Shown here: piece by piece, positions 34,867 to 44,660 of the stretch
Position numbering within the stretch: the first letter of the stretch is position 1
Layout of the letters: the number at the start of each line of letters is the position of its first letter
Source of the DNA: Arenibacter troitsensis
GTDB lineage: Bacteria > Bacteroidota > Bacteroidia > Flavobacteriales > Flavobacteriaceae
Length of the DNA: 64,000 bases
Assembly: GCF_900177645.1 (NCBI RefSeq)
Contig: NZ_FXAO01000004.1
Location: forward strand, 219,453 to 283,452
Reading direction: 5' to 3'
The notes under the pieces: generated by a model
What the model was told of the DNA's origin: nothing
Seen by the model: the letters and a program-made list of their open reading frames with translations, nothing else
Databases searched by the model: none
Position numbers and translations under genes: made by a program

Positions 34867-35961
34867 ATGAATACAGCAAATTTACTTCTTAAATCGGGTT
34901 TAAGCACTTTTATAGCCCTACTCTTTATGGTATCCTGCAAGCAGGCCAAAGCAGATAAAACAGTGGAGACCAACATACTACCCCTTACGGAAAAAAGAAT
35001 AAAACTGGTTCGTAACGATCAAGAGAGAAAGGTAGATGTATTTATTGACGGTAATCTTTTTACCTCCTATATCTATCCTAGCAATATTAAAAAACCTGTT
35101 CTCTACCCTCTCATTACCCCAAAGGGCACCAAGATTACCAGAAAATATCCTCTGGAACCCTCCACGGGAGAAAGGGTGGACCATCCGCATCACGTAGGTG
35201 TCTGGTTTAATTACGGTGATGTAAACGGCTTGGATTTTTGGAACAATTCAGATTCCATTCAGGTTGAAAAGAGAGGAAGTTATGGCACCATTATTCACAA
35301 GGAAATATTGGGCGTGGAAGACGGCAATGAGGAAGGTAGCCTAAAAGTAACCATGGATTGGATATCGAACGAAGGAAAGGTGTTGTTAAAGGAAAACACC
35401 ACTTTTATTTTTAGAGGCGATCACGATAAATATTCCATAGATCGAATCACCAACCTTTCCGCTCCCAACGAAAAAGTACTTTTTAAGGATAACAAGGAAG
35501 GTGTTCTGGGCATAAGGGTTACACGCGAATTGGAGCACCCTTCCGACAAGCCCGATATTTTTACCGATTCCAATGGAATTCCTACCGGTGTCCCTGTCCT
35601 AAACAATGAAGGCGTAAATGGCAATTACATTAATAGCGAGAATATTGAAGGGAACGACTGTTGGGGAAAAAGATCCAATTGGGTGAATTTAAGATCCACC
35701 ATTGGTGACGAAAAAATTTCCTTGGCAATATTGGACCATACTGCCAATGCCGGTTATCCTACCTATTGGCATACTCGGGGCTATGGCCTTTTTGCTGCCA
35801 ATCCCCTAGGACAGGAAGTCTTTAGTGATGGTAAGGAATCCCTGAACCTCACCCTAAACCCAGGAGAGGATGTAACCTTTAAACATCGGATTGTAGTGGC
35901 CAGTAAGAATTTGGAAAAGTCCGAACTTGATGCAGAATTTGATAAATTCTCAGGCCAATAA
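34867..35961 (+). CDS. DUF6807 (PmoA-like) lipoprotein
   Basis: I use the ATG at 34867, which opens a lipoprotein signal peptide with lipobox LLFMVSC. The protein, about 364 residues, has the family segments DHPHHVGVWFNYGDVNGLDFW (near residue 103, split in the text) and TYWHTRGYGLFAANPLG near the C-terminus. The histidines in HPHH could bind metal or substrate. The family lies in glycan-degradation loci of Bacteroidota, and its reaction is unproven. It is 54 bases after the DUF1080 stop and 56 bases before the Gfo/Idh/MocA gene. Confidence 0.83.
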   Translation: MNTANLLLKSGLSTFIALLFMVSCKQAKADKTVETNILPLTEKRIKLVRNDQERKVDVFIDGNLFTSYIYPSNIKKPVLYPLITPKGTKITRKYPLEPSTGERVDHPHHVGVWFNYGDVNGLDFWNNSDSIQVEKRGSYGTIIHKEILGVEDGNEEGSLKVTMDWISNEGKVLLKENTTFIFRGDHDKYSIDRITNLSAPNEKVLFKDNKEGVLGIRVTRELEHPSDKPDIFTDSNGIPTGVPVLNNEGVNGNYINSENIEGNDCWGKRSNWVNLRSTIGDEKISLAILDHTANAGYPTYWHTRGYGLFAANPLGQEVFSDGKESLNLTLNPGEDVTFKHRIVVASKNLEKSELDAEFDKFSGQ

Positions 35962-36017
35962 ATTGCTACAAGTCCTATTAAATCAAAATCCCAAATTCTA
36001 TTAATAAAACTTAATTT

Positions 36018-37394
36018 ATGGACCATAGAAGAGACTTTATTAAAAAAACCACCCTTGCCAGTACCGGATTTGTTGTTGGTGCATCTGCCTTTTCAGCTAA
36101 ATCATACGGAAATATTCTAGGTGCCAATGACCGCGTGGTTCTGGGATCAATTGGCGTTGGGGGTCGTGGAAGTAATTTGTTGGAAAATTTTTCCGAGATG
36201 TACGATGATGGAGTGCGAATTAAAACTGTTTGTGATGTTGATTCCGCTGTTTTGAGTGAAAACGTACAAACTGCCACCAAAAACCAAAAAGGCAACAAAC
36301 CAGGCACGGAGGAAGATATGCGCCGTGTATTTGAGGACAAGGAAATAGACGCCGTAGTAGTAGCAGTTCCCAATCATTGGCACGCACTGGCCACCATATG
36401 GGCCTGCCAGGCAGGAAAACACGTGTATGTTGAAAAACCTAGCTCCCATAACGTTTGGGAAGGAAGAAAAATGGTAGAGGCTGCACGAAAATATAATCGA
36501 GTGGTACAGGTAGGGTTTCAAAACAGATCCATAAGCAATATAATGCAGGCCATGGATTTCTTGCATCGTGGGGGCATTGGAGAGGTATTTTTATCCCGAG
36601 GCACCTGTTTTAAACCTAGGGATTCCTTCGGAATTTCCCCAGACAGCGTATCACCATCAACTTTGAACTACGATCTTTGGCTGGGTCCGGCATCCTATAG
36701 GCCTTATAATGAAAAAAAGGGGCACTATAATTGGCATTGGCACTGGGACACCGGCAATGGTGACACCGGCAACCAAGGGCCACATCAATTTGATATCGCC
36801 AGATGGGGTCTCAACAAAAAAGTACACCCTGTTAAAGTGCAATCTATGGGAGGTATTTTTGGATTTACACCCCAGGAATGTTCACAAGAAACACCAAACA
36901 CCCAAACTTCGGTTTTTGAATATGAGGATGGAAAAATATTGGAATTTGAAACCCGCGGCAGATATACCAACCATGAGGCCAATTTGGGCATTAAGATTGG
37001 TAATATGTTTTACGGAACGGAAGGTTGGATGGAAGTAAACGGCTCTACCTGGAAAGCGTACCGAGGAAAGGAAACAGAACCCTTTGCAGGTTCTGAAATG
37101 GCCGGTAGCGCTGCCGTTGGAGGCGATACCTCCTTTTTGACCGCTCCTGACAGCAAGGGCCATTATGGAAATTTTATAGACGGGGTGCGTTCAGGAAGCC
37201 ATCATGTTTTAAATTGCGATATAGAGACAGGGCATATGTCCACCGTTCTTCCCTTGATTGCCAATATAGCTTACCGTGTAGGGGAAACTTTAAAATTTAA
37301 TGGAGAGTTCGAAAAATTTATTAATAATGAAGAAGCCGATCTAATGCTTACCAGAAAGTACCGATATCCGTATATAGTGCCAGAAAATGTATAA
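36018..37394 (+). CDS. Tat-exported Gfo/Idh/MocA oxidoreductase
   Basis: The 458-residue protein begins with a twin-arginine-type signal (HRRDFIKKTTLASTGFVVGA), so it is probably folded with its cofactor and exported to the periplasm. The Rossmann motif SIGVGGRGSNL and the EKPSSHN motif (catalytic Lys) are clear. A C-terminal DUF-type substrate domain has HWHWDTGNGDTGNQGPH. It probably oxidises the 3-hydroxyl of a sugar unit. Its context with DUF1080 and DUF6807 supports a 3-keto-glycoside pathway. Confidence 0.88.
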   Translation: MDHRRDFIKKTTLASTGFVVGASAFSAKSYGNILGANDRVVLGSIGVGGRGSNLLENFSEMYDDGVRIKTVCDVDSAVLSENVQTATKNQKGNKPGTEEDMRRVFEDKEIDAVVVAVPNHWHALATIWACQAGKHVYVEKPSSHNVWEGRKMVEAARKYNRVVQVGFQNRSISNIMQAMDFLHRGGIGEVFLSRGTCFKPRDSFGISPDSVSPSTLNYDLWLGPASYRPYNEKKGHYNWHWHWDTGNGDTGNQGPHQFDIARWGLNKKVHPVKVQSMGGIFGFTPQECSQETPNTQTSVFEYEDGKILEFETRGRYTNHEANLGIKIGNMFYGTEGWMEVNGSTWKAYRGKETEPFAGSEMAGSAAVGGDTSFLTAPDSKGHYGNFIDGVRSGSHHVLNCDIETGHMSTVLPLIANIAYRVGETLKFNGEFEKFINNEEADLMLTRKYRYPYIVPENV

Positions 37395-37527
37395 TCTTCT
37401 TCCGAAGAATTAGTTCTCTTAAACGGTATAGTTCTATTATAAAAAGGAATATAAAAACAAACCCCAACGTTAGCTGAATAAGCAAACATAGGGGTTTTAA
37501 AGTTTTGCAATTTAACAGAATGGCCTC

Positions 37528-39699
37528 CTAAAAACTGATAGATGCCCCAAGAAGGAAATTAATTCCTGCCTGCGGATAATAACCAGCTCCTTCATAGGTG
37601 GTAACGGTTCCGGGAACTGAATAATCATCATCAAAGGTATAAAAGTATCCATTGGACACATATAAGGAATCGAATATGTTATTGACCAATCCAGATAAAA
37701 CTATGCTCTTAACAAAACCGCTGGTGTTTATTTCGTATTGCACATTAAAATCGGTTTGAGAATAGGAATCCAACTTAGATCCTTCGGAATCTATATTACC
37801 CATATATTGTTCTCCAACAAACTTGGTCAACAAGCTTAATTGGACATTTTCCTTAGGCTGATAGGTTAAAACGTTTCCTACAATAATATCTGGTGAAAAG
37901 GAAATATGGGTATCCCCCAATTCTTGCAGTTCGCCATTCCTTTGAAACACAAAATCCTTGTTTCTGTTTCTGCTCAAGGCCACATTGGGACGTATTTTAA
38001 ACCGATTTCCCAAGGCTATGGTAGCGTCTACTTCCAAACCTAAACGGTAACTGTCCCCAACGTTGGCACGTAAAGGGGCTCCAACATCATTTAATTCGCC
38101 AGTGAGCACCAATTGATCCTTATACCCCATAAAGTACACATTGGTATTCAATTGTACATCTGGAGAAATATAGCGCCATCCCAACTCATAATCGTTCAAC
38201 TTTTCGGGCTTGGGGCTACCGTTTTCATAATCATTTCTGTTGGGTTCACGATTGGCCCTGGCATAGGAGAGGTAAAAATTATTATTTATATTGAGATCAT
38301 AGGTAATCCCAATCTTGGGGTTGAAAAAATTAAAGGTATCATCAACGAGCCCTGTGTCTTCCCCATTGGCCTCATAACCAATGGTCCTATACTGTATATC
38401 ACCATAGGCACTCCATTGGTCGTTAAACTTGTAATTGGCCTTGGCAAAAAGGTTTAGGTCCGTTTTAACGGAACTGTCATCATAATATCTATCCTCATAA
38501 TCCCTATTGTTGGAAAAACGGGCCCAAATAATTTCACCAAAATGGCTTCCTTCATATTTGTTCCAACCTCCTCCAAGAATTAAGTTCAAACTCTCTTTAT
38601 CATAATTTGCGGAAAAAGTGGTTCCGTAAAAATCATTTACCAGCCAGCGTCTGCGTATTAGATCGGTTGCATCCACTACTTCCCCATCTACCATTATTGG
38701 CTCAATTCCATAGGTACTAAAGTCATCGTCTTCCCTATATTGTTCAAAAAAACCTCTTCCTTTCGTAAAATGGAATGCCAGGTTGGTATTCCAATTATCC
38801 GCAATTTGTTCGTTCCAATGCAATTGAAAATGATTCTGCCTATAATTATCCACTTCGTGGTCATAAAACTGGGTATTTCCATTTTCATCGGTATAGATTC
38901 CCGCGGAATTGAAAGTCCTGTCAGATTCCAAGGTTTCGGCATCTATTCCGTTCCAAGCCTGATAGGTTATTTCATGCCCACCAAAGAGCAATGCTTTCAC
39001 CAAGGTATTGTCATCCACATAGGATCCTTGTAAAAAATAGGAATCCAATTCGGAAGAAGCCCTGTCAATGTAGCCGTCAGAGGTAATTCGGGACAAGCGC
39101 CCGGCAATTTCCACATGATCGTTCAACAATCCGGTACTAAACTTTAAATTGTTCCTAAGTGTTCCAAAACTACCTATGGAAGACGAAATCTGACCAAAAG
39201 CCTCGTCAGAAACGGCATCGGTCAACAAATTTAAACTGGCTCCAAAGGCTCCCGATCCATTTGTTGATGTTCCCACCCCACGTTGCAGTTGCAAACTTTC
39301 TGTGGAAGAGGCAAAATCGGGCATGTTTACCCAAAACGAACCATGCGATTCGGCATCGTTGTAGGGAATCCCGTTAATGGTAACGTTTACGCGTGTACCA
39401 TCACTTCCACGAACCCGGATACCTGTGTAGCCAACACCTGCACCGGCATCGGAAGTGGTAACCACGGCTGGAAGAAAATTCATTAGAATAGGAATATCCT
39501 GCCCTAAATTTCTGGGTTTGATCTGTTCTTTGGTGAGGTTGGTAAAGGTTACCGGAGATTGCTTGGTAACCCTAACGGCGGATACCAATACCTCATCCAA
39601 GGCAATTTCTTTTCCTTCCAAAGAATCTTTGGGTTTCTCTTGGCCAATCGCTAAAAGCGTAGTCACTACGATAGCGACGGTTGTGAACATAGTTTTCAT
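37528..39699 (-). CDS. TonB-dependent outer-membrane receptor, probable thiamine importer
   Basis: The 723-residue protein has a signal peptide (residues 1-19), a TonB-box-like region (IALDEVLVS), a plug domain (about residues 50-160, with YTGIRVRGSDGT), and a beta-barrel ending in an aromatic residue, as outer-membrane proteins need (LLGASISF). The cargo is suggested by a TPP riboswitch in its leader (39818-39900), which marks transport of thiamine or a precursor. The expected partners, a PnuT permease and thiamine pyrophosphokinase, are not next to it. Without the riboswitch I would call it only a generic vitamin or siderophore receptor. Confidence 0.88.
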   Translation of the reverse strand: MKTMFTTVAIVVTTLLAIGQEKPKDSLEGKEIALDEVLVSAVRVTKQSPVTFTNLTKEQIKPRNLGQDIPILMNFLPAVVTTSDAGAGVGYTGIRVRGSDGTRVNVTINGIPYNDAESHGSFWVNMPDFASSTESLQLQRGVGTSTNGSGAFGASLNLLTDAVSDEAFGQISSSIGSFGTLRNNLKFSTGLLNDHVEIAGRLSRITSDGYIDRASSELDSYFLQGSYVDDNTLVKALLFGGHEITYQAWNGIDAETLESDRTFNSAGIYTDENGNTQFYDHEVDNYRQNHFQLHWNEQIADNWNTNLAFHFTKGRGFFEQYREDDDFSTYGIEPIMVDGEVVDATDLIRRRWLVNDFYGTTFSANYDKESLNLILGGGWNKYEGSHFGEIIWARFSNNRDYEDRYYDDSSVKTDLNLFAKANYKFNDQWSAYGDIQYRTIGYEANGEDTGLVDDTFNFFNPKIGITYDLNINNNFYLSYARANREPNRNDYENGSPKPEKLNDYELGWRYISPDVQLNTNVYFMGYKDQLVLTGELNDVGAPLRANVGDSYRLGLEVDATIALGNRFKIRPNVALSRNRNKDFVFQRNGELQELGDTHISFSPDIIVGNVLTYQPKENVQLSLLTKFVGEQYMGNIDSEGSKLDSYSQTDFNVQYEINTSGFVKSIVLSGLVNNIFDSLYVSNGYFYTFDDDYSVPGTVTTYEGAGYYPQAGINFLLGASISF

Positions 39700-39783
39700 C
39701 CGTAATACATTTGTTACGAATAAAAGGGGCTATTATTCTTGTTAAAAATTGATTTTTGTTTTTTTCCGATTACAAAATTGTAT

Positions 39784-39813
39784 CGAAAATAAAACGTTGG
39801 AAATTCCAAAACG
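39784..39813 (-). terminator. Putative riboswitch-controlled terminator
   Basis: On the minus strand a hairpin with arms CGTT(TT)GG / CCAACG (39795-39813) is followed by TTTTATTTTC. It lies directly downstream of the TPP aptamer and upstream of the receptor start codon, the place of an expression platform. Its pairing is modest (six pairs with a bulge). Confidence 0.5.
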
Positions 39814-39817
39814 CGAT

Positions 39818-39900
39818 TTTCGCATCCCTTGGCAGCATTACCTGCCCAGGTTCCTTGGGTATAATCTCAGCCTGACCTAACAAGCACCCCTTTGAGACGG
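39818..39900 (-). promoter_or_regulatory. TPP riboswitch (THI element)
   Basis: Reading the minus strand, the conserved THI-box blocks appear in order: GGGGTGC (39884-39890), GGCTGAGA (about 39865-39873), ACCC, GAACCTG (39848-39854), GGTAATGC and AGGGA (about 39825-39829). This is the standard thiamine pyrophosphate aptamer. It controls the receptor gene, whose start lies about 120 bases downstream. With thiamine pyrophosphate bound, expression should fall. Confidence 0.92.
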
Positions 39901-40027
39901 GCGCAAATTTACATACGCCCATTCTAATATCATAATAAAAAGCAATAAATAATTAACTATAATTTATAGACCATTGGGCCTTGAAATACGTAAATTAGAA
40001 TAACAGCCATAAAAACTGGAATTATTA

Positions 40028-42499
40028 ATGAACAAGACTAAGAACAAATTCACCTTTAAAATAATGTTCAGCTACCTAATGCTTGGGATTTTGACCCTAG
40101 TCGTGGCCTATTTTATATTTTCGGAAATAAAGGTATTTGTATCTACAGACACAGCAACGGAAAACGATGCCAAATTACTAAAAACAGGCTCCCTGCTAAC
40201 CGAACTTTATGAGGCGGAAAGTCTTTCCAAACTGGCACTCCAAAAAAAGACTCCAAAAAGTTTTACGGCCTATGCCCAAAAGATAGATTCCATTTTTATC
40301 ACCATAGACTCCCTTAAGCTACTCACGGTTAATGACTATCAAAAGGAAATGTTGGATAGCGTGCAGGGACTTCTTAAAAAAAAGGTATTCAATAGCAATG
40401 AACTACTTCGATTAAAAAGAAAAAGCGAAACCAACAATTCTATAGACAATGCCCTAAAGGAATTTAGTAAAATTGAGGAATCCCTTGGAAAAATTACTCC
40501 TGAAAGCCTTAATCCCAATTATTCGGACTTACCTCCCGATGCACAGAATACCTTAAAAAAATGGGCAGAATACCTAAGTGAAAACGTCCCCAAAGACACC
40601 AGTAACATTCCTGTTTCCCAACGAGTAGATTCTGTTTTAACGGTTTCCAAATCGCTTTTGGCAGAGGCCAAACAGAGCAATACCAAGGCCTTGCGATCTG
40701 TAGCACAGAAAGAATTGCAATTAAGCAGGGCCGATCTGGAAATTTCCCAACAGCTACGAAGTATTATTTCTGCCTTTGAACAGGAAGTAATAACAAAGTC
40801 CTACAATGACAACCTAAAAAAACAAACTGCCCTAAAAAGAAGCTTACGTGTGGCCGGTTTTGCCAGCTTGCTGGGCATAGCCATTGTGGGTCTCTTTACT
40901 TTTTTGATTACCAAAGATTATTGGAAGGTACAATTGTACAGACAGCAGCTGGAGAAAGAAAAGAAATTTTCCGAATCCCTTTTAAGAAGTCGGGAACAAT
41001 TAATTTCTACGGTTAGCCATGACCTGCGAACGCCATTGAACACTATTACAGGTTATTCCGAACTAATGGAAAACACAGGGCTCTCGGGCAAGCAGGTATC
41101 CTATTTAAAGAATGTAAAATCCGCATCAAAATATGTGGATAGCCTAGTGAACGATCTATTGGATTTTTCCAAATTGGAGGCAGGTAAAATCAAGATAGAC
41201 CAGACGGCATTTATTCTTTCCGATCTTATTCGGGAAACTGCTGAAAACCTTAAGGAAATACATTTAACGAAACCTATAGATCTCCAGCTAAAAATAGACA
41301 GGCAATTGGATCATCCCGTTTTGGGAGATCCTTTTAGGATTAGACAAATTTTGACCAACCTCATCGGCAACGCCTATAAATTTACCGACGAAGGTTTCAT
41401 AAAAGTTGAAGCCAAAGTAATAGGTGGGGACAAAGGCAACTACCTAACCTCAATTCAGGTAACAGATTCTGGCATAGGTATTAAAAAAGAAAAACAAGAG
41501 CATATTTTTAAGGAGTTTACCCAGGCGGAGGACCATATGGACAAAAAATATGGCGGTTATGGACTGGGCCTTACCATTTCCAAAAAACTCACCGAACTCT
41601 TAGGCGGAAAAATTAGTCTCCTAAGCGAGGAAAACAAAGGCAGTACATTTACGGTTGAAATTCCATTGGAGATATCAAAAAAACCATTGAATTCTCCCAA
41701 GAAAATAGAAATTAGCCCAAAAATTGAGTTGTCCCTCCTGATCATAGATGATGACCCTGCTATGTTAAAACTACTTAAGGAAGTTTGTCAGCATTTAGGA
41801 CTCTCTTCCCATACCTACAATAATTTTTATGAGGTTTTAAAAACAGGGACACTGGAGTACAACTTGGTATTGACCGATATACAAATGCCCAATATTACTG
41901 GTTTTGAAGTGTTGGGCAAACTGCAGAGCGGCACCTATTCCCATTATGCCGGGCAACCCATAGTAGCCATGACCGGGCGAAAGGATTTAAAAAGAGAGCA
42001 GTATATGGAAGCAGGTTTTTCGGATATCCTACAGAAGCCTTTTACCAAAGATATGTTCCTGGAAGTATTGACCAACTTATTCCCACAGGCAGTTCATGAA
42101 GAAGCCGAAAGTAAAACGAAACCTCTCATCACCTCCGGTTCCAACCTATTCCACCTTGGCGTTATTTCCTCGTTTTTAGGCGATGATGAAGAGGGTATAG
42201 CCGATGTTCTGCAAACCTTTATTACCGACACCAAAACCAATATGGAAAAATTGAAAGTGGCTGTAGATGACTTGGACATTAAACAAGTGAATGTTGTGTC
42301 TCACAGAATGCTCCCCATGTTCCGTCAATTAAATAGTAAGGAAATAGTTCCTATTCTAGAACAAATGGAGATTTTGGAAATAGACCAATGGGAACCTAAG
42401 GTTTTAAAACAAACGTATAGGGACCTCCAAAACAAGTCTACTGTTTTGATCCTGGCAATTAAATCGTATTTGGCTACAAGTCCAAATTATAGTGATTAA
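40028..42499 (+). CDS. Hybrid sensor histidine kinase with receiver and HPt domains
   Basis: The 823-residue protein has a transmembrane helix near the N-terminus (about residues 12-31), a large, mostly helical periplasmic region to about residue 275, and a second helix (276-297). It continues with a kinase module with phospho-histidine His331 (VSHDLRTPLN) and an ATPase domain (GGYGLGLTISKK). A receiver with Asp617 (VLTDIQMPN) follows, then a C-terminal HPt domain with His759 (VSHRMLPM). It is a full phosphorelay in one chain. The NtrC-type regulator next to it is convergent, overlapping by 26 bases, and may be the output. Confidence 0.92.
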   Translation: MNKTKNKFTFKIMFSYLMLGILTLVVAYFIFSEIKVFVSTDTATENDAKLLKTGSLLTELYEAESLSKLALQKKTPKSFTAYAQKIDSIFITIDSLKLLTVNDYQKEMLDSVQGLLKKKVFNSNELLRLKRKSETNNSIDNALKEFSKIEESLGKITPESLNPNYSDLPPDAQNTLKKWAEYLSENVPKDTSNIPVSQRVDSVLTVSKSLLAEAKQSNTKALRSVAQKELQLSRADLEISQQLRSIISAFEQEVITKSYNDNLKKQTALKRSLRVAGFASLLGIAIVGLFTFLITKDYWKVQLYRQQLEKEKKFSESLLRSREQLISTVSHDLRTPLNTITGYSELMENTGLSGKQVSYLKNVKSASKYVDSLVNDLLDFSKLEAGKIKIDQTAFILSDLIRETAENLKEIHLTKPIDLQLKIDRQLDHPVLGDPFRIRQILTNLIGNAYKFTDEGFIKVEAKVIGGDKGNYLTSIQVTDSGIGIKKEKQEHIFKEFTQAEDHMDKKYGGYGLGLTISKKLTELLGGKISLLSEENKGSTFTVEIPLEISKKPLNSPKKIEISPKIELSLLIIDDDPAMLKLLKEVCQHLGLSSHTYNNFYEVLKTGTLEYNLVLTDIQMPNITGFEVLGKLQSGTYSHYAGQPIVAMTGRKDLKREQYMEAGFSDILQKPFTKDMFLEVLTNLFPQAVHEEAESKTKPLITSGSNLFHLGVISSFLGDDEEGIADVLQTFITDTKTNMEKLKVAVDDLDIKQVNVVSHRMLPMFRQLNSKEIVPILEQMEILEIDQWEPKVLKQTYRDLQNKSTVLILAIKSYLATSPNYSD

Positions 42500-43832
42500 T
42501 TTTGTTGTATAGCGTTTTCCTGGTAATCTGCAGCAATTTGGCCGCTTTGGACTTATTAAAATTTGATTGTTTTAAGGCCTTAACGATTTGTTCCTTCTCA
42601 TAATCGGCTTTGGAAAAGTTATCGACATTAACATTGCTTTCCTTACTTCTATATACTTCTTTGGGCAGAGCTTCCTTCTCCACCGTATTCCCACTGGTCA
42701 ACAATACGGCCCTTTTAATAACGTTCTGCAATTCCCGTAGATTTCCGGGCCAATGATATTGCCTAAATATATCTTTTACATCTTCTGAAAAACCCTCTAC
42801 ATTTTTCCCTAAGGATCGGTTGGCCTTTCGCAAAAAGAAGTCCGCGAAAAGTGGCAGGTCTTCAAAGCGTTCCTCCAAGGACGGAATTTCCACAGAAAAT
42901 TCGTTGATCCTATGAAAAAGATCTTCCCTAAAACTACCGTTTTCAAGAGCCTCTGTAAGGTCTTCGTTTGTGGCGGTTACAATTCGAATATCTACCTCTA
43001 TCTCCTTGTTGCTACCCACTCTTTTAATTTTCCTTTCCTGTAAGGCCCTTAATAACTGTATTTGGTTTTCATAAGAAAGGTTCCCAATTTCGTCCAAAAA
43101 CAGGGTACCCCCATTGGCTGCTTCAAAATGCCCCTTCTTGTCCTCCACGGCTCCGGTAAAACTACCCTTAACATGTCCAAAAAATTCACTCGTGGCAATT
43201 TCCTTGGGAATGGCCCCGCAATCTACAGCCACAAAACTGTGTTCTTTCCGCTTACTATTATCGTGTATTGCCCTTGCCGTTACCTCTTTCCCTGTACCAC
43301 TTTCCCCGGTAATTAAAACGGACATGTCCGTTGGGGCCACCAGCTTAATATACTCGTGTAATTTTTTGGAAGCCTCACTTATTCCAATAACAACCCTATT
43401 GTCCTGGGGCTCAACTACCGTATTTTTAAACTCATGGCTTTCCTGTGTCCCTCTAACCAATTGCCTATCGGCCTCTTGGTTTAAGGCACTCTTGATCTGC
43501 ATTAAAATTTCCTCAGGAGTAAAAGGTTTGGAAATATAGTCGTAGGCACCTTTTTTCATGGCTTCCACGGCAGAACCTACCTCAGCATAACCCGTCATTA
43601 CAATAACCTGGGTCTTTGGGTTTACTTCCTTTATATCAGACAACAATTGCAGCCCATCATAATTGGGGAGACGCAAATCTGTCAATACCAGATTATAGGT
43701 GGTTGCCTTGAATTTGGTTTTGGCATCCTGAGCCGTAAAACTAACTTCGACATCGTAACCGTTTCTAATCAAAAACTTTTGAAGCATTTGACAAAAAGCG
43801 GCGTCATCTTCAATGATAAGGAGTTTGGGCAT
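42474..43832 (-). CDS. NtrC-type sigma-54-dependent response regulator
   Basis: The 452-residue protein has an N-terminal receiver domain with phospho-acceptor Asp52 (LTDLRLPN). An AAA+ domain follows with Walker A GESGTGKE, the GAFTGA loop (GSFTGAVED, used to contact sigma-54) and Walker B GGTLFLDE. The C-terminus is a Fis-type helix-turn-helix ending in LLQITRKTLYNKI. It activates sigma-54 promoters by binding upstream enhancers. The three PepSY-like genes just upstream on the same strand, which have sigma-54-like sequences, are good candidates for its targets. Confidence 0.93.
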   Translation of the reverse strand: MPKLLIIEDDAAFCQMLQKFLIRNGYDVEVSFTAQDAKTKFKATTYNLVLTDLRLPNYDGLQLLSDIKEVNPKTQVIVMTGYAEVGSAVEAMKKGAYDYISKPFTPEEILMQIKSALNQEADRQLVRGTQESHEFKNTVVEPQDNRVVIGISEASKKLHEYIKLVAPTDMSVLITGESGTGKEVTARAIHDNSKRKEHSFVAVDCGAIPKEIATSEFFGHVKGSFTGAVEDKKGHFEAANGGTLFLDEIGNLSYENQIQLLRALQERKIKRVGSNKEIEVDIRIVTATNEDLTEALENGSFREDLFHRINEFSVEIPSLEERFEDLPLFADFFLRKANRSLGKNVEGFSEDVKDIFRQYHWPGNLRELQNVIKRAVLLTSGNTVEKEALPKEVYRSKESNVNVDNFSKADYEKEQIVKALKQSNFNKSKAAKLLQITRKTLYNKINHYNLDL

Positions 43833-43903
43833 ACCTTTCTATTACAATTTTCTATAGATAGTAAAAATACCATAAGAAAGTTAGTTGCCTTTAAAAATTT
43901 TCA

Positions 43904-43942
43904 TAAAAAAAGAGGGGGATTGTATAAAACAATCCCCCTCTT
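43904..43942 (-). terminator. Rho-independent terminator of PepSY-like gene 1
   Basis: A perfect 14-bp inverted repeat (AAGAGGGGGATTGT / ACAATCCCCCTCTT, loop 5) is followed on the minus strand by a run of T. It ends 40 bases after the stop codon of the first PepSY-like gene. Confidence 0.92.
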
Positions 43943-43982
43943 ACCAAACCAACTTGATACAAAACAAATAATTCAAGTTTTA

Positions 43983-44282
43983 CTATAGTTCTATCCAATT
44001 ACCGTCTTTATCGGCATACAAAGTACCTGTAGTACCGTCCTCCAAGGTTACTTCCAACTTATATTGCTCTTGCTTATTCACATAAGCCTTGCTGATACTA
44101 CCGGAAGGATAGTCAGTTGAAACCGCTGTTGAAACCGCTTCTGGCAAATCACTTGTTTCTATTTCAGAGAAGTCGTCCTGAGCTATTGCGGTTTGAGTAG
44201 TTTCTAGGGCTACATCTTCACCTTGGGCAAATGCGGTTAGACTTCCGAATGATAATACTGCTACAAAAAATAATTTTTTCAT
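43983..44282 (-). CDS. Secreted PepSY-like protein, array copy 1
   Basis: I take the ATG at 44280-44282 (MKKLFFVAVLSFGSLTAFAQ), a clean signal peptide; the longer frame adds 20 residues of no signal character. The mature protein, about 80 residues, has the PepSY-like core: LPEAVSTAVSTDYP, then SKAYVNKQEQYKLEV and LYADKDGNWI. Two paralogues lie upstream with the same core. The fold is found in proteins that bind or inhibit partners in the periplasm. The exact target is unknown. It sits beside an NtrC-type regulator and a hybrid kinase. Confidence 0.82.
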   Translation of the reverse strand: MKKLFFVAVLSFGSLTAFAQGEDVALETTQTAIAQDDFSEIETSDLPEAVSTAVSTDYPSGSISKAYVNKQEQYKLEVTLEDGTTGTLYADKDGNWIEL

Positions 44283-44591
44283 GATTTTCATTTTAATAGT
44301 TAAACTTGTTATATCTATTGAAAATATGATACCAAAATTCAAATAACACCCATTATGAGCATAACTCGCTGTAAACGTATGGGTTACAAAACGTATGTAA
44401 AAAATTGAACTGTGTATTTTTGTGTATCAAACCCATTTAATGGGTAAAAACTAAACACTCCATACTTTGAATCCCATTAATATTTCAAAGACAGATTCCA
44501 GCTTACTTAATTTTTAAGTAATAAAAGCCGCCATAATAATGATTATACTATTTAGTTGGGCATCATTACTTCGCATTAGAAATAGCAAAAA

Positions 44592-44622
44592 CAAAAAATG
44601 GGATCGTTTAAACGATCCCATT
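44592..44622 (-). terminator. Rho-independent terminator of PepSY-like gene 2
   Basis: The palindrome AATGGGATCGTTT / AAACGATCCCATT (13 bp per arm, no spacer) is followed on the minus strand by TTTTTTG. It begins 39 bases after the stop of the second PepSY-like gene. Confidence 0.88.
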
Positions 44623-44660
44623 ATCATTGGGCATACCAATAATATTAATATATACACATC

